From Pomacea canaliculata (taxonomy: Eukaryota > Mollusca > Gastropoda > Architaenioglossa > Ampullariidae), in contig NC_037594.1 of assembly GCF_003073045.1 (NCBI RefSeq), forward strand, positions 29,004,737-29,068,736: DNA of 64,000 nt, written 5' to 3'. Under the pieces are notes generated by a model, which was not told where the DNA came from, did not search any database, and saw nothing but the letters and a program-made list of their open reading frames with translations. Shown here piece after piece: positions 11,364 to 23,275 of this stretch; within the stretch, counting starts at the first letter, position 1; the number at the start of each line of letters is the position of its first letter. Made by a program: the position numbers and the translations under genes.

Positions 11364-12825
11364 TGCTTCTCGCTGGGTTATCACCTGAAACTGAGCGTTG
11401 AGTCGGCGTCACCCGGATATTTCAGGTAGTCCTCAACTACAGAATACTGTCGGTGTACCTGTAGTCCAAACCTCAGTCATCCGTGTGAAAAATAGCTTCC
11501 TAAGACACAAATTTCAACATCTGATTTAAAAAACACTGATGTCCGCCCAACAACGAATGCAAAGACTGCGTGGAGGTATCACTGCATCTCAGCGTTCAAC
11601 AAACCTTACATCCGTAATTAGAAAAGGTCACACACACACACACTTAAATATTTAAACAACACTCACCTGCTATTGTCTTCTTATTCAACTGCTCAACAAT
11701 ATTTCTCTTGAGTCGTTTCTCGTGATGAGAGGAGCTGCATTGTCTTCCTTCAGCGGCGCAGCTATTTTCCAGTAGGGAACACTCAACCAACATCACCGAT
11801 CAAGAGAGTACCCGGATCCATGCATGAGAAAACTTTAAAAGTCAAATAATACTCTTTTGTGGATCTCATAATGTGCCTTATAGCCCGCGGTTGAGCATAA
11901 TGAAAACATTTCATTTATTTATGAGTAAATGCCGAGACTGGTTTTGCTGTTCGGAAATAATGCTTTCTCTGTAATTCAAAGGAATGGTAAGCATTTGAGC
12001 GCCATATTGATCAAAACATCGATTACATATACTGGTCTTTCTTTTTTTATAGAGCAAATAGAAAAACATTCTTCATCTGCTGTCAGTGAAGGCTTATATG
12101 GCAACCAGACATCTATTGTCAGGTGTAACTAGGCGAAACTAACTGGCGATAGGAAGCCACAACATCGAGGAGCCTGACTTGTCCTATGATCTTCCAGGCG
12201 TGACAAGTTTTGTTTTCTCTCTTTTCTTGACTGTATTCTTTCTCTGCGCTGGTTGTTCTCTTTCTGGAAGAAATAGTGAGACACAGCAGACCTTACACGG
12301 GACGATCACAAGACCCCGGGCTGCTGGAACAATTTGTTTTCTTTTAGATGAGTTTCTTGTAGAGAAATAAATTCTATAACTCTGGTCTCTAAGAAAGTCA
12401 AAAACATCTCTTCTTTTATAAATGTAACTTATATATATATATATAAACATTCATTGTAGATATATTCAATCCGTTTGCTCTTATAATCATTTTCATCAGC
12501 TGAAAGAATTACTCAGACTGAGAGCAATGACTCATTCCCCACCCCAGCCTACCTGCTCTCCACCTGTCATTCATGTACAATGTCCTTAATATCATCAATT
12601 CTATAAAAGTAACGGTAAACAAATTGAAAAAAACAAACAAATAAAACTTCCTTGCATTGTAATTTTCAGGAACAAACAAGTGGCGGTTCATCTCCCTGAG
12701 TGGCATAGGTGTGTCCTATCTTTAATCTTGCAAGAACTACCTCCTCCCGTCTCGTAGGATGGCACGAAGGTAGGCGATCGGAAAGAAAGGGAAGAGTGGT
12801 GAATAATTTGTTGTGGCCCACGTGG

Positions 12826-13305
12826 CAACAAATGTGATTTTAGAGTGTTTAACGGTTGTGATGGTGAGTAGATGGCGGATATTGGAAAGGAGGACTGAGC
12901 TCGCGTGAAAGCATGAGAGAGCGTGAATGACGAAAGTTTTCAGATTGCGTGTATGAATGACGTAAAAAAAGAGGTATGACGAAGAAAAGAAGAGCGGGAG
13001 AAAGGACGGGGAAAGAAGGGAGGTAAGACTGGTACTTCTGGGAAGAATCCGTGAGTGAAAGCACATTTCACTGCGGCGTAAGTGGAAAGTGAGAACGAAC
13101 CCCTACTACATAAAGACTAAAGTGCAACAAATGTGATTTTAGTGCGTGTTTAAAGGTTACGATGGTGGGTAGATGGCGGATATGGAAGGGAAGAGATTTT
13201 TGACTGTTTTGTAGCACGGTAACTAAACAAATTAATAAAATTGTTTCATAAATCAAAGTACTATAGTTATTACAATTAAAAAAAATTAGTACTTTTCCCC
13301 ACAAA
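12826..13305 (-). mobile_element. two LINE 3'-end relics (end of ORF2-like protein)
   Basis: A segment of about 70 bp is present twice (12826-12890 and about 13125-13190), including CAACAAATGTGATTTTAG and GTAGATGGCGGATAT. Read on the minus strand the right copy gives PFHIRHLPTIVTFKHALKSH, which matches the 'LP..IR..PT...FK.ALK.HL' C-terminus common to many non-LTR retrotransposon polymerases. The left copy gives the related SNIRHLLTITTVKHSK. No longer domain is intact. Confidence 0.5.
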
Positions 13306-13702
13306 CTTCCATTTGTAAGTTATTTCTGGCTGTCGGTCATGTCTCCACAGCGATGTACACAGCCCGGCAATTCTAGAAGTTTTTACTTCTCCCATGTTAC
13401 GTCAAAATCTAGATTACGTACTTCAGTCGACGTCATAACAACTTCGTTACATCATTTTCACGAAATTGCTGTCAACGATTTCTTTCTCTTCTACAACCGA
13501 CTTCAGCGTCTGCTGCCATTCAAGCGAACACAGGTACCTCGTAGTCTCCTATGATCCAGGTAAAGTTTGTTTGTTTTTAAAAAAAAAACCAACAGAACAT
13601 CAAGAAATATCCGTGAAAAAAAAAAATCTGGCTTATGTGCATGTATGCTGCAGTTTGTTTTCAGAACCGGTATGAGGCGCAAATCACTCTGATGATCATC
13701 GA

Positions 13703-13867
13703 CTAATGGTTGAGGAGCTTGAAATAATCTTTCGTCATGCGTTGGATAAACTTCTTGGGCATGTTCAACTTGATGGCCCTTGTAAGATTGTTTTGCATCT
13801 TGTCCTCTTCTTTGTCTACCTGTAGAATGAACAGGTCCATATTCTCCTGGTTGTGTGCAGACGACAT
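13703..13867 (-). CDS. small ORF, 54 residues, unknown
   Basis: ATG at 13867 to TAG at 13703, too short for usual ORF cut-offs. The product begins MSSAHNQENMDLF and is strongly charged, with DKEEDKMQNNLTRAIK and ending KDYFKLLNH, the composition of an amphipathic helical peptide rather than random AT-rich translation. I do not recognise it. It could be a micro-gene, a lone exon or a retrocopy fragment. It lies on the opposite strand to the tetraspanin, upstream of that gene's first recognised exon. Confidence 0.4.
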   Translation of the reverse strand: MSSAHNQENMDLFILQVDKEEDKMQNNLTRAIKLNMPKKFIQRMTKDYFKLLNH

Positions 13868-14186
13868 TGTAAAGATCTAAATCATGAATCAATTAAAAAG
13901 TAAATAAAACGAACACGTTAAAGAGAAGAGTAATCCAAGGGAATTAAATCTATAATGTAAATATTTCGCAAAAAAAGTCTATTTTCATATCGAGAAACGA
14001 CTAGGGACAGGATTAATTTCAAAGTTAAAATACTTTTATTTTTGCATTTAACATTTTACTGAGCATGGGATGCTTGGCATTATAATCATGTTATTAGCAA
14101 TAATACGGACATCTTTGTAGGCGTATACAGCTATGAAGAGGTAGTTGATATGTTCTAATAAAGGAAAACCAATTCTAAATGTGGAC

Positions 14187-14373
14187 CGTTTGATTGATTG
14201 ATTGATTGATTGATTGATGATGATGATGATGATTGATGATTGATGATTGATGATTGATTGATGATGATGATGATTGATGATTGATTGATGATTGATTGAT
14301 GATTGATTGATGATTGATTGATTGATTGATTGATGATGATTGATGATTGATTATTGATGATTGATTGATTGAT

Positions 14374-14404
<31 letters not shown>
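14187..14404 (+). repeat. (TGAT)n/(TGA)n compound microsatellite
   Basis: About 218 bp of TGAT and TGA units, ending ten bases before a splice acceptor (TTTCAG at 14409-14414) of the tetraspanin gene. In-frame reading gives poly-Met or poly-Asp and is not a real start. Confidence 0.97.
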
Positions 14405-14405
<1 letters not shown>

Positions 14406-14414
14406 GTCTTTCAG

Positions 14415-17400
14415 CTTTTTGTAGGCGTCCCGGTCTTACTCATCGGTGCCATGTTTGGCCCGGTTATACATTCTGCACTTCTGGGCACAGCTTTCGATGT
14501 TTCGCAGGACTACAACGACAAGGCTGGCACCAAAGTCGAAGTCACAGAAGCTGACTTCGGCCCCGTTGGAGAATCACTGAAAATCCCCATTATGGGCGTG
14601 GGCGGCGCCATAATCCTTCATTTGTCTTTTAGGATTCATCGCAGTCCTCACCGAATTGAAACCTATCTTCATACTGGTTTGTTCTATTTCTCTCTGAACC
14701 CGCTATGTAAATGTAGTCGTCGTGACTTTAGCTTGTTTTGCATGCTACGTTGAAAGGCAAGCAACAAACTAATATGAAGCCCAGATTAAGGTCTCAAGAT
14801 ACAGATTTAAATATTCGAATACACCTTATAAGCAAGGCTCACAATATTTTTAACCCTTTTTTTGCTCCCAGCCTCTTACCTCCCTTTAAATTTGTTGATG
14901 TCGATAGTTCTTTTAACTTCATTCAGAGACTCGGTATAATATTTTCAGAAAATACTTTCATAGGTCTGACAATGTCTCTAGGATGTAGGTCTTCTATGAT
15001 GACTTTTGTATGTAGAGACAAAGCTAGCTATGAGAACTTTAAAGTGGGTGTACATCCACTGGGTAGTTGTCGAACACAATGACAGGGAATCCAAGGAGAT
15101 TGAATGGGGCGGTCTCATCTCTTTTGAATGCTGTAAAACATTTATATGGGGACTCTCCTTTTCTGACTGTCGTTGCAGTACTTGCTGGTTTTGCTATATT
15201 ATATCTTCTTTCAACTGCTACTCATCGGAAAGTTCGCGGAGGACACGAACGCGGTAAGTCACATGCGACCAAGGTAGGTCCCACAATTTGCTCAAGATTC
15301 ATCAAGAAACATGCTTATATTTGTTCGCATGGGCAACTTGCATTAGCATGAACTGCAAGCACATGCTCACATTTAAGTTTTATATTAATCTAATAAATGT
15401 CATGCATTCTCAGTTCCTGACCGAGCACAACGGAAATAATCAGCTCAAAAGCGGTGCGTGTTCTTGCTACCTTTCTGAATCTGTATAAAATAGTTGTAAT
15501 ATGTTATAATACGCTCTGATTTTTCCTAATAAGTGCTAATGAGGCAACAGACAGCCCAATTTTGAATATTATCACATGTGTATAGATATATTAAAACCTG
15601 GACCACTATATTTACTAATTTCTATAAGAAAAATCGCAACACGTATGAAAATGTTTCATATTTGTTATAAAATGCTGACCCACGCTATTTGTTTGTTTGT
15701 TTGTCAGTTCTTTGGCTGCATAAAGGCACACATACTTTCCACCATCACAGACCACTACGAGGGTCTGAACAGCAGTGAGCCCTTCACCGTCACCTGGAAC
15801 GTCCATATGATTCAAGTTAGTCAGGGGCACTTCATTTGTCTGTACACATTCAATACAAGGGAGCGGTAAACAATGCAGCACACACTCGCAATCAAGGAAT
15901 ATGGTTTTAAAAATTAAAAAAAAAAAACAAAACTCATTCACAACAACCATTTGCAGCGGCGGTCATCTGAAGCCGCTTTTCAAAGAAATCAGTGAATCAA
16001 TTAGAAACCATATCACATCAGCTTTAAGAGTTACTCTAATAATCCTTATGCTTGAATTCCTCTGTTCCTCCGTTAATGGGAACGATTGACGAACGTTTGT
16101 TTTTTTTAATTTTTGATTACAGAATCAGTGCTGTGGTGTCGACAACTACTTGGACTTTGAAAATGCTACAAAATGGACTCGAGAACTGAATCGTACTAAG
16201 CTAGTGATTCCTATGGCATGCTGCCGTATACCATCAACTGACTTGGAATGTTCTCGTATGCCGAGGGACTACAACAGCCACTTCTTGACGGTTTGGATTC
16301 ATCTATCACAGATCCATTTTAATTTTTTCTTAGCGCTACTGAATGTCAGTGTTTTGATTGTAGTTTGAAATATGGTCTTGCTCGATTGTTTGCTTCGGCG
16401 ATTTCCTTAAACGACATCTAAGAATAAATCTGTTGTATTACTTGCGTCATGTTTCTTACAAAACTATTTTTCCCAGGGCTGTTTCCCCAAATTTAAGGAT
16501 AAAATCGAACGGTGGAAGGACACTATACTAGCCATAGGAGGGACTATTGTTGGAGTTCAGGTAAGTTTTATAGTTTTGGTGTATTTCTTTTCAAAATAAA
16601 AGAGTTACAGCAATGACCTAACTATGACATTCATTTCACACTATAAGCAGAGTATAGTTTATTGTCTTTTCGTCGTCGTCGTCGTCGTCCTCCTCCTCCT
16701 CCTGCTCCTCATCATCATCATCATCATCATCATCATTTTGCAGATCAGTATGGTGTTCCTGGTCCTTTACGTCATGAATCAGCTAGGCATAGACGTATGG
16801 TTTCGTGAGTTAATCTTGAAACCTCTGGGTCTGAGCGAGCTCCCACCGGTGAGTGTGTGCAACGTGTACTGTCAACGTAGCAGCTTCCATACGAGAGTAG
16901 ATATGACTGCGGAAACATGGCATACTGGCCACTTTAATGTTGAAATCTGGTGGTCGTGAATGTGCGACAAAAATACGATCTTTCATTTCAACTGACGTTT
17001 TGAAATCAGAATCCTCTACAGGGCTTCTGCTTACGCAAAAAATTGCGTACAGTACGCATTAAAAGTTCGGAGGACCCTTTCAATTTCGTCAATGGGGTCC
17101 CCTTCAAATTTGGGCGAAGAACAGGGACCCCTTAAAAATCTGAAGAAGGGTTCCCTGGGACCCCAAAGAATTTAGCCTTAGCAGAAGCCCTGCTCTATAT
17201 TCCGTTTGTTGTACACATACTAGGATATGAATCGTAAAAGGCCGTATTCAGGCCATATTAGACTTTCATTAATTTAATAAATGTTTCTCAGACCTCCTAC
17301 TTAAAGTAGAAAATGACAGGTATGTTACCTCTACAAGTGCTGATTTTGTGTTAACGACGAATACCAGCGGAAGTTTTGAGACATTTTTATCTTTGTACTA

Positions 17401-17565
17401 CTTTCTTTATTTTTTATTATAATCTTTCTGTCTTTCCATATTTTGAGAGGGAATCTGGTTTTTATCGGTATTAAAAGACATTTAACTTATGACCTCATTC
17501 TTTCGTAAATATTTTTTTCTTTTCAACCCTAGGAGCCGACGCCAGAGCCGATAACTCCCGCCTGA
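14415..17565 (+). CDS. tetraspanin, 5' exon not found
   Basis: Seven exons, each with AG/GT borders and phase 0: 14415-14676 (end of TM1, EC1, TM2), 15179-15253 (TM3), 15708-15815 and 16123-16290 (large loop; CCG motif in NQCCGVDNY, later ACCRI and LEC), 16477-16560 (GCF, start of TM4), 16744-16848 (rest of TM4, cytosolic tail), 17533-17565 (EPTPEPITPA and stop). The CCG plus further Cys in EC2 is diagnostic of tetraspanins, four-pass organisers of membrane microdomains. The first exon carries one extra base near 14622-14632: ESLKIPIMGVGGAII and GFIAVLTELKPIFIL are in different frames, yet both borders remain phase 0. The exon with the N-terminus and the start of TM1 was not found upstream. 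AATAAA at 18231-18236 may be the poly(A) signal. Confidence 0.9.
16669..16737 (+). repeat. (CGT)n/(CTC)n/(ATC)n microsatellite abutting a tetraspanin acceptor
   Basis: Trinucleotide runs change from GTC to TCC to ATC and end at TTTTGCAG, the acceptor of the tetraspanin exon at 16744. The repeats act as the pyrimidine-rich tract there (inference). Confidence 0.92.
17019..17192. mobile_element. MITE-like element with TIRs and 5-bp target-site duplication
   Basis: Left end CAGGGCTTCTGCTTA (17019-17033), right end TTAGCAGAAGCCCTG (17178-17192), inverted with one mismatch. Flanked on both sides by CTCTA (17014-17018 and 17193-17197). CAGGG ends recall hAT-type DNA transposons, but those make 8-bp duplications, so the superfamily is uncertain. 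174 bp, non-coding, in the last intron of the tetraspanin. Confidence 0.8.
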
Positions 17566-19331
17566 AAAACACAAGAATTTCTGACAGTCCAGCTGTCTTT
17601 TTCGTTTCTTCTCGTTTCCCGGGTTTTGATCAGTTTTGGCTTACCGGAGTTTTGCGGTTATTTGGCTGTTGGATTTGTTTTGCCTTTAAAACATTTTGCT
17701 GTACAGGACATTATACTGTTACTACTGTGACTGAAGTCTTACTCACAGGCAGTGTTGAGGGTTGTGTACAGAGGTGGTAAGGATCCTCTAGTCGTGGAAT
17801 CTCCAATGATGTGCAGAAATGTGTGGCAAGTGCATGCGTGACTGCATGTTACGCTTGAGCGCATCGACACGTACAACTGTTTATGCATGCAGGAGAAAGA
17901 TGGATAAAAGGGGAATTTGGATTTTTTTTTGTGCGAAAAAATATATGTAAAAAATAGTTATTCCTTTAAATTTGAAATATCGGTTTGCAATTGCTTAAGT
18001 AAAATTTTTTTGAACATTTGATTTTGTTTATAAGTGCAAAAACTCTATCATCCAATTGTTAATGCATGCAGTTTATGGTCACCTATCTGTGTTACTTATT
18101 CGCCAAATTAATTTATATCAATTGTCTTTGAGTGTTTTGGGTGTTTTAGTTAAACCTCAAATTTATAAGCAGGTAATAATCAGTAAAGCTATTAAGCAGA
18201 ATGTCTATATTGCCAACATTTTTCTCCAGCAATAAAGTATATAAAAATGTTGCTATAAAACACTAAAATAAGAAAACAGTTAAAAATACACTACAAACAC
18301 TATATGTCTTGCAGTGTTTCATAGCCGTAAAGTAAATTTATTTTTCGAAGCAATAACATGCTTTGTACATTTTTAAGTCTTGGTTGCTACAAGAACATGT
18401 TAAGTTCAAGCTCCCAAACCTTGGTCACTCCAACGTCTATTATAACTGCAAAAAATGACTGTACATCAATTGTTTTACTTCTGACTAACAATAAACCAGT
18501 AGGAAGTTGAACAGACGCTCTGTCGGATTGTGAAGATGCGAAGAAAGAAAGTGTGACGTGTCACGGTGCAGATGATGGGAAGTCACGTAACGTTTTGATA
18601 CAAAGCCGACAATTTCCCTCTCTTGAAAACGAGCATGCATCCATCCTGTCAAAATATTTAGTTTCGAAAAGTGATTACGTGTCCTTTGATGTCTCTCTTT
18701 CATTCAGTCTTTTGAGTACGATCTCTGTGTATATGTGTGTGTGCGTGAGGGAGAGAGAGAGAGAGACAGAACACAATATTCTTTCTTTATTGATGTCACT
18801 CTTTTTCTGACGCTACTCAGAAAAAGTAAATAGATACAACTTTACCAGTCCAGGTAGACTGCTCCAGAAGGTTCTGTTGGGGATCACCTGCAGACCTGAT
18901 GCTTTGTGAATAAAGATTTGATACATTGTTCCAGCCGCAACATAAACCAGAAGAAGACAGCCTAGACTGGGATTGACACACGATGACAATAAGTCTCTCA
19001 AACTAATCAAACTGTGTCTTCTAAGACAGAAAGAGAAATGTAGCAATCAATCAAGCTCCTTACGATGGCAAAATAAAATAAATGTAAGCAAGTCTTCATT
19101 AGCTGAAACTTTGCTAAAAGCAAGGAAATAAATAAACGATTGTTGTGGAATTAAAATAAAAAATATTTGCTCTTGACCGAACATGTAAAACAAATAAAAA
19201 ATAAACATTTTTTTCTTCAAAAGTAACATCCCTTTGAAACGGATAGTTGACGAATTGTCTGTCAAATATTTTAAGTACTGTCAAAGACACCTTCAAAAAC
19301 CTTGCACTGTAAAAGTTTATCTGAGCACATC

Positions 19332-20763
19332 TTAGGTTCGTCTCATAAGCAGACAGTAAATGAAAGTAATAAAAAGCTTCTTGTAGGCTTTTCGGTACTC
19401 GATATTTTTCCAGGTGTACACGACAAAGTTCAGCAAAGAATTCATGAAAACAGGCATAAGTGCAGCTATAGCCCCTTCATCGTTATCCAATCCTTTGTCA
19501 AAGAAATTCGAATAAACAACAAACGGAATCCAGCTGATAGAAAACAGGATGTTTAAAGCAACAAACATACCAACACTTTCGGCTTTTCTTCAAGTCTTTC
19601 TGATGGACCCAAGGCTTACAGACGGATTGGACCTGAAAACCATGATGTACAGGGCCAGTCTTTGGACTGTGGAGGTGTAAACATCTCATAGTGTCCGAGG
19701 GAGATCCTGTTCCTTTTTCTGTCTTACACGTAGCCAACGAAGCTACAGTTGACTGGCCAACACCGTTATGGTCAACATGCCATTGACCTGTGTCACTACT
19801 GGTCAGGCAGCTTGGACCTGTGTCACTACTGGTCTGACAGCTTGGACCTGTGTCACTACTACTCTGGCAGCTTGGACCTGTGTAACTACTGGTCTGACAT
19901 TTTGGACCTGTGTCACTACTACTCTGGCAGCTTGGACCTGCTTGAAGTGTGATGCCATAGCTGCCTTCGGTCTTGAACACTTAGGACGGTTTGAGGCTCA
20001 AGGTGACCATTCTCCTGAACTTCCTTCACAGACACGTGGTCACCTCCACTTGCCTTTGGTGTCACACCTTTTTGTTTAGAAGTAGTATGGTTATCTCGGT
20101 ACAATAAATCATTCTCCTTTGAACTAATATTCGCCGTTACCTGTAAGATGGTGCGTATTCGGCGCTGCTCATTTCGGACAACACAGGCGATCCTCAGGTA
20201 GCACGCACCCGACAAGAGAAACTCTAACAAAAGAAACACATTCGCAAAAGTAGTTTCGTATTCACTTCGGCCTGAAAAAGGCTTACAGTTCCCTGTCACA
20301 TTTTGTTTGAAGAAACTCTGATGGTAGAAATAATAGCTGTGGATAGACACCAGATTGCGAATATCAATGCCTTGGTCAACCTGTTACTTACGAAGCGCCC
20401 GTAGAAAAATGGATACACGATGTAACACAGGCGGTCCAGTGCGATGACCAGTAGGGTGGCGTGGGATACAGAGACAAATACACTGCAAACAATCACTCCT
20501 GATGTGCACAAAGCATAGCTACTGTCGATGAACGCTCTGGTCTCTGGAATAAACAAACAGGCCATCCACACCAACGCCGCTCCAACTAGAGTGTCGGCCA
20601 CTGCCAGACTAAGAACATACATGTTGGCCTGCCACTGGTCACTGTGACGTAGTTGCGGCGTCCGCAGGACAACCATGATGGTCAACAGGTTGACTGCAGT
20701 GACCAGAAGACCTATCAAGAACAACGCCCCGGATAGCAACGTCTTGTCCAGTCTGGTTTCCAT
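19332..20763 (-). pseudogene. rhodopsin-like GPCR, frameshifted (GPCR-1)
   Basis: Begins METRLDK at 20763; TM1 (LLVTAVNLLTIMVV), TM2 (LSLAVADTL), TM3 ending ALDRLCYIVYP and TM4 are in one frame to about 20310. TM5 (LLEFLLSGACYLRIACVVR) is in a second frame, most of the third intracellular loop in a third stretch, and TM6-TM7 (FSISWIPFVV, NFVVYTWKNIEYRKAYKKLF) from about 19590 in yet another. At least three frameshifts, so a pseudogene unless the assembly has indels. The third loop contains a 30-bp minisatellite. Same subfamily as 24387-25601 and 27329-28564, same strand, tandem. Such families in gastropods include orphan and candidate chemosensory receptors; ligand unknown. Confidence 0.85.
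19781..19940 (-). repeat. 30-bp minisatellite within a GPCR intracellular loop
   Basis: About five units with starts at 19801, 19831, 19861, 19891 and 19921. On the minus strand they encode a decapeptide PSCQTSSDTG with small variants. The region is in the third cytoplasmic loop of the GPCR at 19332-20763; the other paralogs have loops without this repeat. Confidence 0.9.
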
Positions 20764-22036
20764 GGAGATGGTAAAAGAATCGACTCTTGGTTAGTAACGA
20801 TGCTTAGTCAACACAGGGATGGGAATAAAGTGCGAAACAATCTCAGTAACCTTCACAGAACACGTCCTAAGTGGTCTTCAATGTCTGCACGTGACCTGAC
20901 AGTGCAACGGCGATGAAAGTCAGCCAGAAACTGTTTTCAGTCATCCAGAAGATGGTCCTGGTGAAGAACCTTAAAATGACTTTCCCCGTGTGAAGCAGCA
21001 GCTTAAATAGACATTACATCAGATCGATTTCTGACAACAGGTCTACAAACATCGAACCTTTCCGCTCATTAGCATGCGCGAGGGTTTTCTGAAACCAGTT
21101 GGATGAGACAGGCGTGCAGCTAATGAGAGGTTAAAGGAGAAAATTAAAATAGAATAATTGGCATATTTGACAGAAATACTTTTAGATACATTAACATCAT
21201 CATTTCTCCCTCATAGGATATGAGAAACCCCTGATGGATTGAAAAAGAAATTAAAAACTTTTTAAACAGATGGATTGAAAGAGCGAACTCAAAAGTTATT
21301 TAGTAATGAAGCTGAAATCATTTTTTTCACCTGTCTGGAACGCAATGCCTCCTGATCTTAGACAGTCTAATCTTTTGAAGTAAGTTAGAACTTAAAACTT
21401 ATATTTACCTGCTCTGACACATCTGATTACGAAATTATTAGTCTCACATTTAACATTTAATCCAGAAATTTGCATTTTTCTACAGAGAATCGCTTATTGC
21501 TCCTAACACCCGATGAATTAAGCCGATCAGGGTTAGGTGAGTCAAGGTGTTTTTATTATTGTTATCAGAAACTATTTTTCTTTTATCAGTTGTGAACTCG
21601 AGGCGTTATCTGTGGCTGCGACTGGAGTCTTGATGACACGTGATGTCTGTGCGGTTATTGCCATCACAGTAGGAGGACCAAGAGTGGTGGGTCATCAGAC
21701 AATGACTGATGAGAGAGTGTGTAAATGACAGTAATGCCACAGTATTTGCCAGCTTGTTGTGTCCACTAATCTATAGACGAAATTAGCAAATATTATTCAC
21801 TAAGCATGGCTTGATAAAGCTTTTACTCCGAATATTTGTTGTCAGGCCGAGTGTCCAGCCCCAGATGTTTAGCTGTTACATGTGACACTAGGCGCTTACT
21901 TTATAGACAGGACACAAAGTGAACACATCACCTGACCTGTGTTTTTCTTCTTTCCATGGAAGCTAGACACCAGCCAATCAAACTGCAGCATCAGCTAACG
22001 AAACGAACTGTGCATCAGTGGTTGAAGCTCAACTAG

Positions 22037-22192
22037 GTAACTAAGACGACTGCTTGGCGATTCTTCGTGGAGTCCATGCCGACCAATCGTAATCTCTGTA
22101 CCGTGTAGTCGGTCCATGCCGACCAATCGTAATCTCTGTACCGTGTAGTCGGCATGGCTCCCACCTCAATTGGCCGCAGTCGACGTAGTTAC
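22037..22192. mobile_element. MITE-like element, family A, copy 2
   Basis: Ends GTAACTAAGACGAC (22037-22050) and GTCGACGTAGTTAC (22179-22192) are related to the 14-bp ends of the element at 9345-9453, and the interior has CCGACCAATCGTAA, complement of that element's TTATGATTGGTCGG with one change. Includes a perfect 40-bp tandem duplication at 22072-22151, absent from copy 1. Confidence 0.75.
22072..22151 (+). repeat. perfect 40-bp tandem duplication
   Basis: Units 22072-22111 and 22112-22151 are identical (GTCCATGCCGACCAATCG and following bases), so the duplication is recent relative to the divergence of the two family A elements. Confidence 0.95.
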
Positions 22193-23189
22193 GCCTATGA
22201 CAACTTTCCCTACGTCAAAACACATCGAATGACGTGAAATAATCCGCGTGGGGATTGCGTCAGCATTCACGTGACTGCTCTCCCCTGGTACTACAGACAA
22301 CAAACATTAGAACAGAAAAAATTAACATTCGCTTTGAATCCCGAATAGTCACAGTCATTAAGGCAATTTAAAAGCACTTACTAATCAGTCGGTTCCTTTT
22401 TGTTGTTCCATGGAAGAGGACTGAACTTCGCAAGATGAATTTTCCTATACCTTGAGTTGCCATCTTTTTTTCCAATCGCGCAACCGCGCTTAGCAACTTT
22501 CTGTATGCCTCCATTTCTCTCATCCAAATAATTTGATAAACAATCACGCCTGTAAAGCAACATAATGATTCAGCATTTGCAGGCTTCTTGGATTCGAATA
22601 CAGTTTATATTAAAACTGTTTCATATTGAAAGATAACCCTCCTGAAAGATCTTAAGCTGGACACAAACAGACTTTTTTCATTCTACTGTATAGTCACACA
22701 CGAAAAATTGCCGAAAAAATACTTGACAAGGATAAGCTGGCGATTTCTTTGCATGCAATGTGATAATAGTTGGTCTGTGTATGTTTGTCACATTAAAAAT
22801 ACTGCTGACACTGATTATTGTTATCTTAGTATTCTGTAAATCATCGTGTTTATGTCATTAATTGGGGAATACCTGATTATTAGTATCGAAAATTTAATGC
22901 TGAATGATTGTAAGGATTATATTTTGTATTTGTGCTTCTTTGTATACTGGTGCGCTGAATTTTGCTAGATTCCAGAAGACTTGCAACCGAGAGAAACCGT
23001 ATTGTAAAACAACAGGCAACTGGGCTTCCCCCTCTGATACATGATCCGTGACATAATGCTGCAGTTTGATTGGCTGATTTACCAAACCGTGCATTCAATG
23101 GCAAGATTGTTTTTCACGCGCATGCTGTTGTATTGAAATCTTTTGCTCGGATTCTCCGAACGACACATGCGATCATAAAATAGTCGAGC

Positions 23190-23275
23190 AACAGTAATGG
23201 TTAGTAAGTTGACAGCCATGACCACCAGACCTATCAGAAGTATTGCAGGACAAACTTGTCTACTCTTGCTTCCAC
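23190..23275 (-). pseudogene. GPCR relic, TM1 only
   Basis: Minus-strand translation gives EARVDKFVL then, in a shifted frame, IGLVVMAVNLLTITV, matching METRLDK and LIGLLVTAVNLLTI of the GPCR at 19332-20763. The start codon is GTG and similarity ends abruptly after TM1. Lies in order within the tandem GPCR cluster. Confidence 0.65.

Noticed and set aside
14187..14404. Regular short repeats as a possible CRISPR-like array
   Set aside because: Simple tetranucleotide and trinucleotide microsatellite without spacers, in a eukaryotic intron.
14369..14753. Open frame starting with poly-Met or poly-Asp before the tetraspanin exon
   Set aside because: The start is the translated (TGA)n microsatellite in an intron; the real exon begins at the acceptor at 14414.
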